Of a DNA stretch of 64,000 nt, positions 25,004 to 33,853 are shown piece after piece. The notes under the pieces were generated by a model that was not told where the DNA came from, made no database searches, and saw nothing but the letters and a program-made list of their open reading frames with translations. Made by a program: the position numbers and the translations under genes. The stretch comes from Mycobacterium sp. AZCC_0083. GTDB lineage: Bacteria; Actinomycetota; Actinomycetes; Mycobacteriales; Mycobacteriaceae. Each line of letters begins with the position of its first letter. Within the stretch, counting starts at the first letter, position 1. The stretch is taken from assembly GCF_014202335.1 (NCBI RefSeq), contig NZ_JACHGP010000002.1, positions 1 to 64,000 on the forward strand, given 5' to 3'.

Positions 25004-25854
25004 CGACCTCCTACGTGGCCGCCGACGATCTGCCTACCGAGACCATGCCTGAACCGGAACGCGAGCCCAAGACGACCGAGCGGCGACCGCGGCGGATGGG
25101 CAACCTCGTGCTCAGCGTGTCGTCCACCGTCGGGCTCATCGCCCTGTTCACCGCGTTCTGCGAAGTCGGCGTGCGCACCGGACTGTGGAAGGAGAGCGTG
25201 CTGCCCGCGCCATCGACCATATTCCCGACGCTCGCAACACTTCTCACCCAAGCACAGTTCTGGGAGGACGCAGGCCGCACCGGATTCGAAGTGGCGATCG
25301 CGATCGTCCTCGGCAGCCTGCTAGGTTTCGCCGCAGGTCTGGTGTTCTGGAAGGCACCGTTGATCGGTCGGACCTTCGAGCCATACCTGGTGTCCTTCTA
25401 CGCCGTCCCGCTGGTGCTCTTCTATCCGGTGATGATCGTCCTGGTCGGGATCAACGCCATGTCGGTCATCATCCTGGCCACGATCATGGCGGCGATCCCG
25501 ATGGCGCTGAACACCGCCGTCGGTCTGAATGCGATGCCACCCGTCTACATGAAACTGGCTCGCTCACTGAAGGCCTCACCCCGGCAAGCATTGTTCGCGA
25601 TCGCGATTCCTGCGGCCGGGCCGTTCATCGTGGCGGGGCTTCGCCTTGCGGTCGTCTATGCGCTCATCGGCGCCATCGCCATGGAGTTCACCACCGCCCA
25701 GGCTGGTCTTGGCTACCGGATCCGCTACCTCTACGAGGTGTTCGACAACAACCAGATGTTCGCCTACATCGTCATGGTGCTGGCGTTGTCCCTCATTCTC
25801 ACGGTGCTCCTCGCCATCGTCGAGCGGATGCTTCTTCGTGGGAGGAACCTGTGA
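25000..25854 (+). CDS. ABC importer permease 1 (SsuC type)
   Basis: 284 residues with six hydrophobic segments after a charged N-terminus of about 35 residues. The cytoplasmic coupling loop is LARSLKASPRQALFAIAIPAAGPFIVAGLRLA, the EAA-like motif that docks to the ATPase. GTG 25000 overlaps the ATPase stop, and its own stop overlaps the next GTG. Two different permeases follow, so the channel is probably a heterodimer. Confidence 0.88.
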   Translation: MTTSYVAADDLPTETMPEPEREPKTTERRPRRMGNLVLSVSSTVGLIALFTAFCEVGVRTGLWKESVLPAPSTIFPTLATLLTQAQFWEDAGRTGFEVAIAIVLGSLLGFAAGLVFWKAPLIGRTFEPYLVSFYAVPLVLFYPVMIVLVGINAMSVIILATIMAAIPMALNTAVGLNAMPPVYMKLARSLKASPRQALFAIAIPAAGPFIVAGLRLAVVYALIGAIAMEFTTAQAGLGYRIRYLYEVFDNNQMFAYIVMVLALSLILTVLLAIVERMLLRGRNL

Positions 25855-26633
25855 CCGCGACACTCACCGAGGCCGCCGAAGCGCGGCCCCGCTCCGACTG
25901 GATCCGCTCGGTTCTTGGCAACCAGTTCGTCGGGTCTGCACTCTTGGCGCTGATCGTCGTCGTCGGGTGGGAAGTCCTGTCCGGCTTGACGTTCGTCATT
26001 CCGTCACCCGTAGAGACGCTGCTTGTCCTGTCCCGGAATCTCTCGGATCCGACCTATCTGTTCGACGTTCGCATCACCGCTCAGTCGGTCTTGCTGGCCT
26101 TCGTCATCGGCACGGCAATCGGCGGTGGCACGGGCCTGCTACTGGGGCTTTCGCAGCGATTGCGGCTGATCTTCGAGCCGCTGATCATCGTCCTCAACGG
26201 CATCCCGAAGATCGTCCTGTATCCGGTGCTGTTGCCCATCTTCAGCCTGACCGGATCGAAAGTCGTCATGGGCGTGCTGTTCGCGCTGTTCCCGGTGCTG
26301 ATCAACGTCTCCACCGGAGTCAGGGAGATCCCACGGGTGTACTGGAAACTGGGGAAGTCGGTGCGGGCCAACCCCTGGCAGATGTTGGTGCACATCATCT
26401 TTCCCGCCATCCGGCGGCCGCTGCTCACGGGAATCCGCCTTGCCGTCAGCCTTGCCGTCGTCGGTGTCGTGCTATCGGAGTTCTTCGCAACGCGACGCGG
26501 GCTCGGGCGGGTCGTGTTGCAGTCCTACAGCCACGGTGACTACCCGTCGATGGTCGCCACCATCATGTTGCTCATCACCATCTCGTTCGCGATCTCCATC
26601 GCCCTGTGGCAATGGGAGAGGCGAATCCATTGA
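25851..26633 (+). CDS. ABC importer permease 2 (SsuC type)
   Basis: 260 residues with six hydrophobic segments. The coupling loop is LGKSVRANPWQMLVHIIFPAIRRPLLTGIRLA. It pairs with permease 1. The gene starts at GTG 25851 and ends at TGA 26633; the Mo-hydroxylase large-subunit gene begins with TTG inside its last codons, tying uptake to the first catabolic step. Confidence 0.88.
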   Translation: MTATLTEAAEARPRSDWIRSVLGNQFVGSALLALIVVVGWEVLSGLTFVIPSPVETLLVLSRNLSDPTYLFDVRITAQSVLLAFVIGTAIGGGTGLLLGLSQRLRLIFEPLIIVLNGIPKIVLYPVLLPIFSLTGSKVVMGVLFALFPVLINVSTGVREIPRVYWKLGKSVRANPWQMLVHIIFPAIRRPLLTGIRLAVSLAVVGVVLSEFFATRRGLGRVVLQSYSHGDYPSMVATIMLLITISFAISIALWQWERRIH

Positions 26634-28954
26634 CACCACAGACGACTGGACCGGGCTACGTTGGCAGCTCGGTGCGGCGTCGTGAAGACGAACGCATGCT
26701 GGGCGGGCGGGGTCGCTTCCTTGCCGATCACGCAGCGGGCGCCCACCACGTCGCGTTCGTGCGGTCGACCCAGGCGCACGCACGCATCACGAGCATCGAC
26801 ACGTCGCGTGCCGAGCAGATGCCAGGCGTGCTGGGTGTCTTCGTCGCGAAGGATCTGGGCCTGGCCGACACGCCCATCCCGGAGCTGACGACGCCGGACC
26901 CGGCCTTCGGCGCTGCGACGTCGTGTGTTCTCGCCAAACAGCGACTACCGATCCTGGCCACCGACCGGGTGTACTACGTCGGGCACGCCATCGTGGTGCT
27001 GATCGCCGAAGACCGCTACCGCGCCGAGGACGCGCTGGAGGCAGTCGACGTGGAATACGAGCCGCTGCCGCCGGTCACTGAACCGCTGGCCGCACTCGAT
27101 CCCGCGGCCCCCGTGCTCTTCGACCACTTGGACGGCAACGAGGCGGCCCGGATCGAGTTCGCCTTCGGCGATCCCGACAAGGCATTCGCCGGCGCGCACT
27201 GCGTCGTCGAGAACACCTACCGGATGAACCGACACGGTGCGGTGCCCTTGGAGTGTCGCGGTGTCGCAGCGGAATTCGATGTGCGTCGCCACCGGGTCGA
27301 CGTACTGACCTCCACGCAGGTTCCGCACATGGTCCGCAACGCGATCTGCGCGGTGACGGGCTGGCCGCGCGAGGACATCAAGGTCTCGGTGCCCGATGTC
27401 GGCGGTGGGTTCGGGACCAAGGCCAACGTCTACGCCGAAGAGATCGTGCTTCCCGTGCTGGCTCGACACACCGGCCTCAAGCTGATCTGGGTCGAGGACC
27501 GTCAGGAACACCTGGTGGCCAGCGCCCAGGGCCGCGACCAGGTACACCGAACCAGGCTCGCCGTCGACGACGACGGCCGCATCCTGGCATGGGACGACGA
27601 CTTCATCGTCGACATCGGCGCCGGAAGCCTTTGGGTCGCAGGTATCGTCGCGAACACCGCGATTCACCTGCTCGGGCCGTACCGCGTGCCTGCCGTGCAC
27701 GTCAAGGGCAGGGCAGCGCTGACGAACAAGACTCTGGTGGCCCAGTACCGCGGCGCAGGCCGGCCGGAGGCGACATTTGCGCTTGAGCGCAGTCTGGACG
27801 CCGCGGCATGTCAGCTGGGCATCTCCACCGAGCAGATCCGCCGCCGCAATCTGTTGACGGCAGCCGATCTGCCGTATCCGCAACCCATCCCGTACCGCGA
27901 CGGGGTGCCGATCGTCTATGACGGTGGCGACTACCGGGCGTGTCTCGACTCGGTGCTGACGTCGCTGCCGCGCAGCGAGACAGAACGTTGCGCGGCAACC
28001 CATCCCGATCATCGAGTCGGATACGGGTTGTCGTCCTATCTGGAGGCGACGGGCCGCGGTCCGCACGAGACCGCCCGTCTGCGACTGCTGCCGAACGGGC
28101 ACTTCGAGGTGATGGCAGGCGCGGCGTCGGCGGGACAGGGCCACGAGACGACCTTCGCGCAGGTCGCCGCCGACGCGTTGGCGGTACCCTTCGAGCGCGT
28201 GCACTACGTGGCATCGGACACCGAGCAGCTGCCCGACGGCATTGGGACGTTCGCCAGCCGCTCGGCGATACTGGCCGGTTCGGCGGTCCACCAGGGGGCT
28301 CTCGAGTTGATCGAACTCGCGGCCGTGCGAGCACGCACGTTGCTCGGTGCGGGGGAAGTGCGCTATGCCGACGGGGCATTCCATGCGGGCGACAACGTCA
28401 TCGGCTGGAATGCGTTGGCCGCCGCACAACGGGTCGGCGGCCAGGACGAAGGAGGCGGCGCGCTCGACGTCAGCACTGTCTTCCGGGTGTCCACGGTGAC
28501 GTGGACCATGGGAGTGCACGCGGTCATCCTCGGCGTACACCGCCGCACCGGAGTGGTGAAGGTGTTGCGCTACGCCGTTTCTCACGAGGGTGGTCGCGAG
28601 ATCAATCCGAGCATCGTGGAGGGGCAGATCATCGGCGGGGTCGCGCAGGGCCTTGGTGGTGCGCTATTCGAACACTGGAGTTACTCCAAGGGCGGTGAGC
28701 CACAGTCCACCACCTTAGCCGCCTACCACCTGCCCCTGAGCACCGACGTTCCTCGGGTGCGGGTGGAACACCTGTACGTCGATACCCCGTCCAACCCGAT
28801 CGGCGTGCGCGGCGCGGGGGAGAGCGGCACGATCGCGGTATACGCGGCCGTAGCAAGCGCGGTCGACGACGCGATCGGCGGGACGTTTCACGTCGACAGC
28901 ACGCCGATCGCCACCGGCGACCTGTGCCGGGCATTGGACGCGGTGGCGTCGTGA
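26630..28954 (+). CDS. Molybdenum hydroxylase large subunit (CoxL/XDH form II)
   Basis: 774 residues from TTG 26630 (GGGAGAGG upstream, TTGA overlap); ATG 26612 is possible. The protein opens GYVGSSVRRREDERMLGG, has QVPHMVRNAICAVTGW and VPDVGGGFGTKA for cofactor binding, and carries AQYRGAGRPEA where true CO dehydrogenases have the Cys loop AYxCSFR. It is therefore a form II hydroxylase, not a CO dehydrogenase. The late GVRGAGESGT contains the catalytic Glu. It would hydroxylate an N-heterocycle or aldehyde with water as oxygen donor. Confidence 0.92.
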   Translation: MTPQTTGPGYVGSSVRRREDERMLGGRGRFLADHAAGAHHVAFVRSTQAHARITSIDTSRAEQMPGVLGVFVAKDLGLADTPIPELTTPDPAFGAATSCVLAKQRLPILATDRVYYVGHAIVVLIAEDRYRAEDALEAVDVEYEPLPPVTEPLAALDPAAPVLFDHLDGNEAARIEFAFGDPDKAFAGAHCVVENTYRMNRHGAVPLECRGVAAEFDVRRHRVDVLTSTQVPHMVRNAICAVTGWPREDIKVSVPDVGGGFGTKANVYAEEIVLPVLARHTGLKLIWVEDRQEHLVASAQGRDQVHRTRLAVDDDGRILAWDDDFIVDIGAGSLWVAGIVANTAIHLLGPYRVPAVHVKGRAALTNKTLVAQYRGAGRPEATFALERSLDAAACQLGISTEQIRRRNLLTAADLPYPQPIPYRDGVPIVYDGGDYRACLDSVLTSLPRSETERCAATHPDHRVGYGLSSYLEATGRGPHETARLRLLPNGHFEVMAGAASAGQGHETTFAQVAADALAVPFERVHYVASDTEQLPDGIGTFASRSAILAGSAVHQGALELIELAAVRARTLLGAGEVRYADGAFHAGDNVIGWNALAAAQRVGGQDEGGGALDVSTVFRVSTVTWTMGVHAVILGVHRRTGVVKVLRYAVSHEGGREINPSIVEGQIIGGVAQGLGGALFEHWSYSKGGEPQSTTLAAYHLPLSTDVPRVRVEHLYVDTPSNPIGVRGAGESGTIAVYAAVASAVDDAIGGTFHVDSTPIATGDLCRALDAVAS

Positions 28955-29832
28955 AACCCGCAGAATTCCGATACCTCCGACCGCGCTCGGTCGCGGAGGC
29001 ACTCGATCTGCTGGCCGAACACCCCGATGCGAAGATCCTGGCCGGTGGGCAGTCCTTGCTGACACTGATGAACCTTCGACTGGCCAGGCCGTCGGTGGTG
29101 ATCGACATCGGGGGACTGCTGGAGCTGAACCGGATCTTCGACGACACCGACCATCTCATCCTCGGTGCACTGGTCACGCACCGCACGGTCGAGGTGGATC
29201 CCGTGATCGGTGCCCGCGCGCCGCTGCTGGCCGATGCGGCCCGCTACATCGGCCACATCGGGATCCGCAACCGCGGCACCATCGGCGGTTCGGTGGCCCA
29301 CGCCGACCCGGCCGCCGAAATGCCGCTGGCCACATTGGTGCTCGGCGCCACCTTCCACGTCGAATCGGCGGAGAGCGGGCGCAGGGAGGTATCCGCCGAT
29401 GACATGTTCGTGTCCTTCTACACCAGTGCGCTCGAACACCACGAGATGATCACCTGGGCGTCGATCCCGGCCACCCGGCCGCATCAGGGCTGGGGATTCG
29501 TCGAATACGCGCATCAGCACGGCGATTACGGGCTGGCCGGCGCTGGGTGCACGCTGACACTGCGGCCGGACGGCCGCGTCGCCTCGGTGCGGGCTGGAGT
29601 GCTCTCTGCTGCCGATCGGCCTCTGCTGTTCCTCGGCGATCGGGTCGTCGGCGCTGAACCTTCGCGAGACCTGTGGCACGGCCTCGCCAACGACTGGGCC
29701 GCCCTTACGGATCCGTCGGCCGAGGACGCCGATTACGCACGGCGGCTCTGTGCGACCGCCCTCGCCGAGGCATTGACCACGGCTGAGCGACGCATCACCC
29801 AGGACGACGAGGGCGCGTATGACGCCCGCTGA
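28951..29832 (+). CDS. Molybdenum hydroxylase FAD subunit (CoxM type)
   Basis: 293 residues from GTG 28951, overlapping the large-subunit stop. The FAD motifs are AGGQSLLTLMNLRLA (about 34-48) and GIRNRGTIGGSVAHADPAAE (about 107-126), both typical of the medium subunit. The C-terminal CO-deh-flav-C domain follows. It carries electrons from the iron-sulfur subunit to an unknown acceptor. Confidence 0.92.
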   Translation: MKPAEFRYLRPRSVAEALDLLAEHPDAKILAGGQSLLTLMNLRLARPSVVIDIGGLLELNRIFDDTDHLILGALVTHRTVEVDPVIGARAPLLADAARYIGHIGIRNRGTIGGSVAHADPAAEMPLATLVLGATFHVESAESGRREVSADDMFVSFYTSALEHHEMITWASIPATRPHQGWGFVEYAHQHGDYGLAGAGCTLTLRPDGRVASVRAGVLSAADRPLLFLGDRVVGAEPSRDLWHGLANDWAALTDPSAEDADYARRLCATALAEALTTAERRITQDDEGAYDAR

Positions 29833-30316
29833 AACCCCGGACTCAGTCGTCGTGGCCGTCACGGTCAATGGCCGCGAATTTCGTCGTTCCGTGCCCCCGC
29901 GCTTGACGCTGGCGGACTTCCTGCGCGACGAACTCGGTCTCACCGGTACGCATTTGGGATGTGAACACGGTGTCTGCGGAGCATGCTCGGTGTTCCTCGA
30001 CGGGCGAAGCGCGCGAGCCTGCCTGGCGCTGGCGGCTCAGGTCGACGGGATGCGGGTCGACACGGTCGAGGGACTGGATCAGTTCGAGGAGGCACCCAGG
30101 CTGCGCCGGGCCCTCTCCGACAACAACGGGTTGCAGTGCGGGTTCTGCACCCCGGGCTTCCTGATCACGGCGGTGGAGCTGTTGCGTGACACCGATACCG
30201 ACAAGCCGCTCACCGAAGAAGTGGTTCGAGAAGCATTGTCCGGCAACATCTGTCGCTGCACCGGATACCAGGGGATCGTGCAGGCGGTTCTCGATGCCGC
30301 CGAGTCGTCCGAATAG
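29819..30316 (+). CDS. Molybdenum hydroxylase [2Fe-2S] subunit (CoxS type)
   Basis: 165 residues. The plant-type cluster ligands are in GCEHGVCGACSV plus RACLALA, and the second cluster in CGFCTPG and NICRCTGYQG, giving the eight Cys expected. The ATG lies 14 bases inside the FAD-subunit gene. The order L-M-S completes one enzyme. No cox accessory ATPase (CoxD) or Mo-cofactor maturation gene is visible apart from the CoxG-like gene. Confidence 0.93.
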   Translation: MTPAETPDSVVVAVTVNGREFRRSVPPRLTLADFLRDELGLTGTHLGCEHGVCGACSVFLDGRSARACLALAAQVDGMRVDTVEGLDQFEEAPRLRRALSDNNGLQCGFCTPGFLITAVELLRDTDTDKPLTEEVVREALSGNICRCTGYQGIVQAVLDAAESSE

Positions 30317-31377
30317 TGCGCTCATCTGCGACCCGGCAACGATTGGCCGATCTGCTCCGGCCGGTCGGCCGGGCCCGGTGGGGGATGGCGGCCTGGCTGG
30401 CGGTCGCGCTGTGCACGATCCTGGTGGTGTCCCGTGCCCTTGGGCACGCCGAGTTGGGTTCGTCGGTCGCGTTGGGATTCGTTCTGACCGCGGTGCCCAC
30501 GCTTCCCCAGCAGTTGCGCAGCGCGCTGGTGACCGTCGCCGTCCGCGGGCTGACGTTGGTCGTGGCGACAGTCGCGGTGGCGCTGACCACCGGCAGCCCC
30601 GTGGCCCTCGGAATGACCATCGTCGCCGCTGCCGTCTTCGGGGCTCTCGTCGAAAGAGTGGGTGCGACAGCGGGGTTGGCGGTGGTGCTGATCGCGGTAG
30701 ATGCCGGCGCCACGGTGGCTACGTCGCCGTGGGCGTCGTGGCCGTACGCGGCGGGCGCGCTGGCGGTCACGGCGGCCTGGCTGGGATGGTGGGCGTGCGC
30801 GCAGGTCTTTCGCTACGACGATCCCGTCGACGGAGAGTCGCCGCCCACCGCATCCAGCGGGATGGGCGGTCACGCCATCCGTGTGGGTGTGGCGGTCGGT
30901 GGGGCCGTCGTGATCGCTGGCCTGCTGCCCGATGACCTGGTGGGTGGGCACTGGTTGATCACCAGTGTGTTGCTGACCATCCAGCCCAGGCGGACGCAGA
31001 CCGGTGTCCGCATGGCACAACGGCTTTCGGGTAATACGGTGGGGGCTGTCATCGCGGCAGTGGTACTCGGCGCGCAGCCACCGGCCCAGGTGGTCATTGC
31101 AGTCACGATGATCTTGTTCTTCCTGGCGATGGCCTTGCGGCCGGTGAACTACACGTGGTGGGCGGTCACCGGTCCACCAGTACTGCTGGTCATCGGCGAG
31201 TACCCCGGACTGTTTCCGTGGTACGAGGGCGGCATCCGGCTCGCGATGAACATGGCGGGCGCACTCGTCGTCCTCGTCGTCGTATTCGGCGCGTCGTGGC
31301 TCGTCCGTCACCGCTCTACCGCCGAGGGGAAAGATCGGATAGTGTATCCAAAAATGTTCCTAAGGAGTCGCCAGTGA
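30316..31377 (+). CDS. FUSC-type inner membrane protein
   Basis: 353 residues, about ten hydrophobic segments in two similar blocks of five, split by a hydrophilic loop near residue 175-190 (DDPVDGESPP). The second block has HWLITSVLLTIQPRRTQTGVRMAQRLSGNTVGA, the FUSC (aromatic-acid efflux/fusaric acid resistance) signature segment. GTG 30316 shares one base with the CoxS stop. It may export a toxic intermediate or the substrate. Operator D lies inside its last codons. Confidence 0.8.
   Translation: MRSSATRQRLADLLRPVGRARWGMAAWLAVALCTILVVSRALGHAELGSSVALGFVLTAVPTLPQQLRSALVTVAVRGLTLVVATVAVALTTGSPVALGMTIVAAAVFGALVERVGATAGLAVVLIAVDAGATVATSPWASWPYAAGALAVTAAWLGWWACAQVFRYDDPVDGESPPTASSGMGGHAIRVGVAVGGAVVIAGLLPDDLVGGHWLITSVLLTIQPRRTQTGVRMAQRLSGNTVGAVIAAVVLGAQPPAQVVIAVTMILFFLAMALRPVNYTWWAVTGPPVLLVIGEYPGLFPWYEGGIRLAMNMAGALVVLVVVFGASWLVRHRSTAEGKDRIVYPKMFLRSRQ
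31335..31351. promoter_or_regulatory. Operator D before the enamidase-like gene
   Basis: TCGGATAGTGTATCCAA matches TTGGATA-N3-TATCCAA with one arm mismatch. It lies 22 bases before the amidohydrolase GTG, inside the end of the FUSC gene. It may add a local promoter or act on transcripts entering from upstream. Confidence 0.6.
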
Positions 31378-32609
31378 CCACGCTGTTGGTTGAGGACATC
31401 GGCGTGCTGGTGCACGGTGACAGCGCCGTCGCGCCGCTGCGCGACACCACGATCCTCATCGAGGATGGTGTCATCTCCGGCATCGGAATCAGCCACCCCG
31501 CACCGGATCTCGTACTCTCGGCGGGCGGGCTGACCGTGATACCCGGTCTGGTCGACGGTCACGTGCACCCCACCTTCGGTGAATGGACGCCAGCACAGAA
31601 TTCCATCGGCTGGATTCACAACTATCTGCACGGCGGCACCACGTCGATGGTGTCCGCCGGTGAACTGCACATTCCCGGCCTGGCCTTCGATGCATTGACC
31701 CCCGAGCTCGTACTGAGCATCGCGATCACGTCCAAGCACACGACGGGGCGGATGCGGCCTTCTGGGGTCAAGGTCAACGCAGGCACGATACTTCTGGTCC
31801 CCGGCATGACCGAAGAGCACTTCGACCGCGCGCAGCGCGAGGGCATCGACCAGGTGAAGTTCATCTTCTATGACTGGAACCGGTTGGGCGACGGTGAGGC
31901 TCAGCGATACGTCGGTTGGGCGCACGAACGCGGAATGACCGTGAAGATGCATTCCGGCGGGGTGTCCCGATCGGGCAGCAGCCGGGTGGCCGGAGCGGAC
32001 GTCGTGACCGCCGTCAAACCCGATATCGTCGGCCACATCTCCGGTGGCCCCATACCGGCGCCCGACGAGGACATCGTCGCGATCGTGGCCGAGCTGCCGT
32101 CGGCGAAGCTCGAGGTGTGCAGCTCGAACAACTACCGCGCCACCAAACTCGTCGTCGACGAACTCACCTCCCGTGGTCAACTGGGGCGCCTCACCCTCGG
32201 CACCGACACCCCTGGCGGAACCGGTGTCATCCCGCGCGGGATGCTCCGCAACGTCTGTTACCTGTCGTCGGTGTGCGGTGTCGACCCCCTTGTCGCCGTC
32301 GCCGCGGCAACCGGCCAGACCGCCAAGGCCCACGGCCTGCACACCGGCATAGTCGCCGAGGGCATGCCCGCAGATCTGGTCGTGCTCGGTCCCATCACCG
32401 GCTCGATGGCGACTGACGGCCTGGAATGCTTTGCGCTCGGCGACCTTCCGGGGATCGCCGCGGTACTCGTCGACGGTGTGCCACTGGTGCGCACCCGCAG
32501 CGAACAGACCCCGCCGCCCAGCCGAGCGGTGAGCTGGCACGGTCCGGTCGACGCCCATGGGCGCGATCAACCTGCCCTCGTAGCCGCGCACGGCCCGGGC
32601 TGCTGCTGA
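31374..32609 (+). CDS. Enamidase-like amidohydrolase
   Basis: 411 residues from GTG 31374 (AAGGAG upstream; overlap with the FUSC stop). Metal ligands expected of the superfamily are visible: H63/H65 in VDGHVHP, H193 in VKMHSGG, H221 in VGHISGGP, and D278 in LGTDTPGGTG; K162 (QVKFIF) could be the bridging carbamate. The order MHSGG...GHISGGP...GQLGRLTLGTDTPGGTG...GMLRN is what I remember of enamidase from bacterial nicotinate fermentation, which hydrolyses a cyclic enamide to formylglutarate and ammonia. A similar C-N ring-opening step is inferred. Confidence 0.78.
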   Translation: MTTLLVEDIGVLVHGDSAVAPLRDTTILIEDGVISGIGISHPAPDLVLSAGGLTVIPGLVDGHVHPTFGEWTPAQNSIGWIHNYLHGGTTSMVSAGELHIPGLAFDALTPELVLSIAITSKHTTGRMRPSGVKVNAGTILLVPGMTEEHFDRAQREGIDQVKFIFYDWNRLGDGEAQRYVGWAHERGMTVKMHSGGVSRSGSSRVAGADVVTAVKPDIVGHISGGPIPAPDEDIVAIVAELPSAKLEVCSSNNYRATKLVVDELTSRGQLGRLTLGTDTPGGTGVIPRGMLRNVCYLSSVCGVDPLVAVAAATGQTAKAHGLHTGIVAEGMPADLVVLGPITGSMATDGLECFALGDLPGIAAVLVDGVPLVRTRSEQTPPPSRAVSWHGPVDAHGRDQPALVAAHGPGCC

Positions 32610-32640
32610 GCCGCCACCCCATCCACCAGGTAGGAGAAGA

Positions 32641-33831
32641 GTGACACCCTCCCAGTCCCTGACGCCACCCGTCACCCCCGACGCACTGATCGGCGTCGAC
32701 GCGTTGCTCGACGACGAAGAGCGCCAGATTCGCGAAGCCGTACGCGAACTCGTCAAGGCACGCATCGCCCCCGACATCGCCACCTGGTATGAGGATGGCG
32801 AACTGCCGGTGCGGGATCTGGCCCTCGAACTCGGTGAGCTCGGATTGCTCGGAATGCACCTGGTGGGTTACGGCTGCTCGGGCACGTCCGCAGTCGCCTA
32901 CGGTCTGGCCTGCCTCGAGCTGGAGGCAGGCGATTCCGGGATTCGGTCGCTGGTCAGTGTGCAGGGCTCACTGGCCATGTTCGCCCTGCACGCCTTCGGC
33001 AGCGAAGAACTCAAGACGCAGTGGTTGCCAGAGATGGCGGCCGGCCGCAGGATCGGCTGCTTTGGGCTCACCGAACCCGACTTCGGGTCCGATCCAGCCG
33101 GAATGCGTACCCGCGCTGCCCGATCCGGTACCGACTGGATCATCAACGGCGCCAAGATGTGGATCACCAACGGATCGGTCGCCGACATCGCCGTCGTGTG
33201 GGCCCGCACCGATGACGGCATCCGAGGATTCGCGGTGCCGACCGACACCCCTGGCTTCACCGCGCACACCATCAAGTCCAAGATGTCACTGCGCGCGTCG
33301 GTGACCAGTGAGCTAGTGCTTGAGGACGTCCGCCTGCCCGACAGTGCACGACTGCCAGGAGCCAGCGGCCTGCGCGCGCCGTTGAGCTGTCTCAACGAGG
33401 CCCGGTTCGGGATCGTATTCGGCGCCATCGGCGCGGCCAGGGACTGCCTCGAATCGGCGCTGAGCTACGCGGGTGCGCGCAAGCAGTTCGGCCGCGCCAT
33501 CGACGGATTCCAGCTCACACAACAGAAACTCGCCGACATGACGCTCGAGTACGCCAAGGGCTACCTGCTGGCGCTGCACCTTGGTCGGCGCAAGGATGCG
33601 ATGGGTCTGGCCGGCCCGCAGGTCAGCCTCGGCAAGCTCAACAACGTGCGCGAAGCGTTGACCATTGCCCGCACCGCCCGCACCATCTTGGGTGCCAGCG
33701 GCATCACGTCGGAGTATCCGGTCATGCGACATGCCAACAACCTGGAGTCCGTGCTGACCTATGAAGGCACCAGCGAGATGCACACGCTGATGATCGGTCA
33801 GGCGCTCACCGGCGCAGCGGCGTTCCGGTGA
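32641..33831 (+). CDS. Acyl-CoA dehydrogenase, glutaryl-CoA-dehydrogenase-like
   Basis: 396 residues from GTG 32641 (TAGGAGAAGA). FAD/substrate motifs CFGLTEPDFGSDP and IINGAKMWITNGSVAD are complete. The catalytic Glu is E375 in LTYEGTSEMHTLMIGQALTG, the same placement and context (YEGT...H.L..G.A.TG) as glutaryl-CoA dehydrogenases. A glutaryl-CoA substrate would fit a five-carbon dicarboxylate released by the enamidase step. No CoA ligase or CoA transferase is encoded nearby, so CoA activation must come from elsewhere. Confidence 0.85.
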   Translation: MTPSQSLTPPVTPDALIGVDALLDDEERQIREAVRELVKARIAPDIATWYEDGELPVRDLALELGELGLLGMHLVGYGCSGTSAVAYGLACLELEAGDSGIRSLVSVQGSLAMFALHAFGSEELKTQWLPEMAAGRRIGCFGLTEPDFGSDPAGMRTRAARSGTDWIINGAKMWITNGSVADIAVVWARTDDGIRGFAVPTDTPGFTAHTIKSKMSLRASVTSELVLEDVRLPDSARLPGASGLRAPLSCLNEARFGIVFGAIGAARDCLESALSYAGARKQFGRAIDGFQLTQQKLADMTLEYAKGYLLALHLGRRKDAMGLAGPQVSLGKLNNVREALTIARTARTILGASGITSEYPVMRHANNLESVLTYEGTSEMHTLMIGQALTGAAAFR

Positions 33832-33853
33832 CGGCCGACGGTTGGGATGCATA

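Noticed and set aside
26945-28585. 546-residue open frame antisense to the Mo-hydroxylase large subunit
   Set aside because: No recognisable domain, and the opposite strand encodes a complete, motif-bearing enzyme.
26630-30316. Aerobic CO dehydrogenase (CoxLMS)
   Set aside because: The large subunit lacks the AYxCSFR loop that binds the Mo-Cu cluster, and no CoxD-F genes are present.
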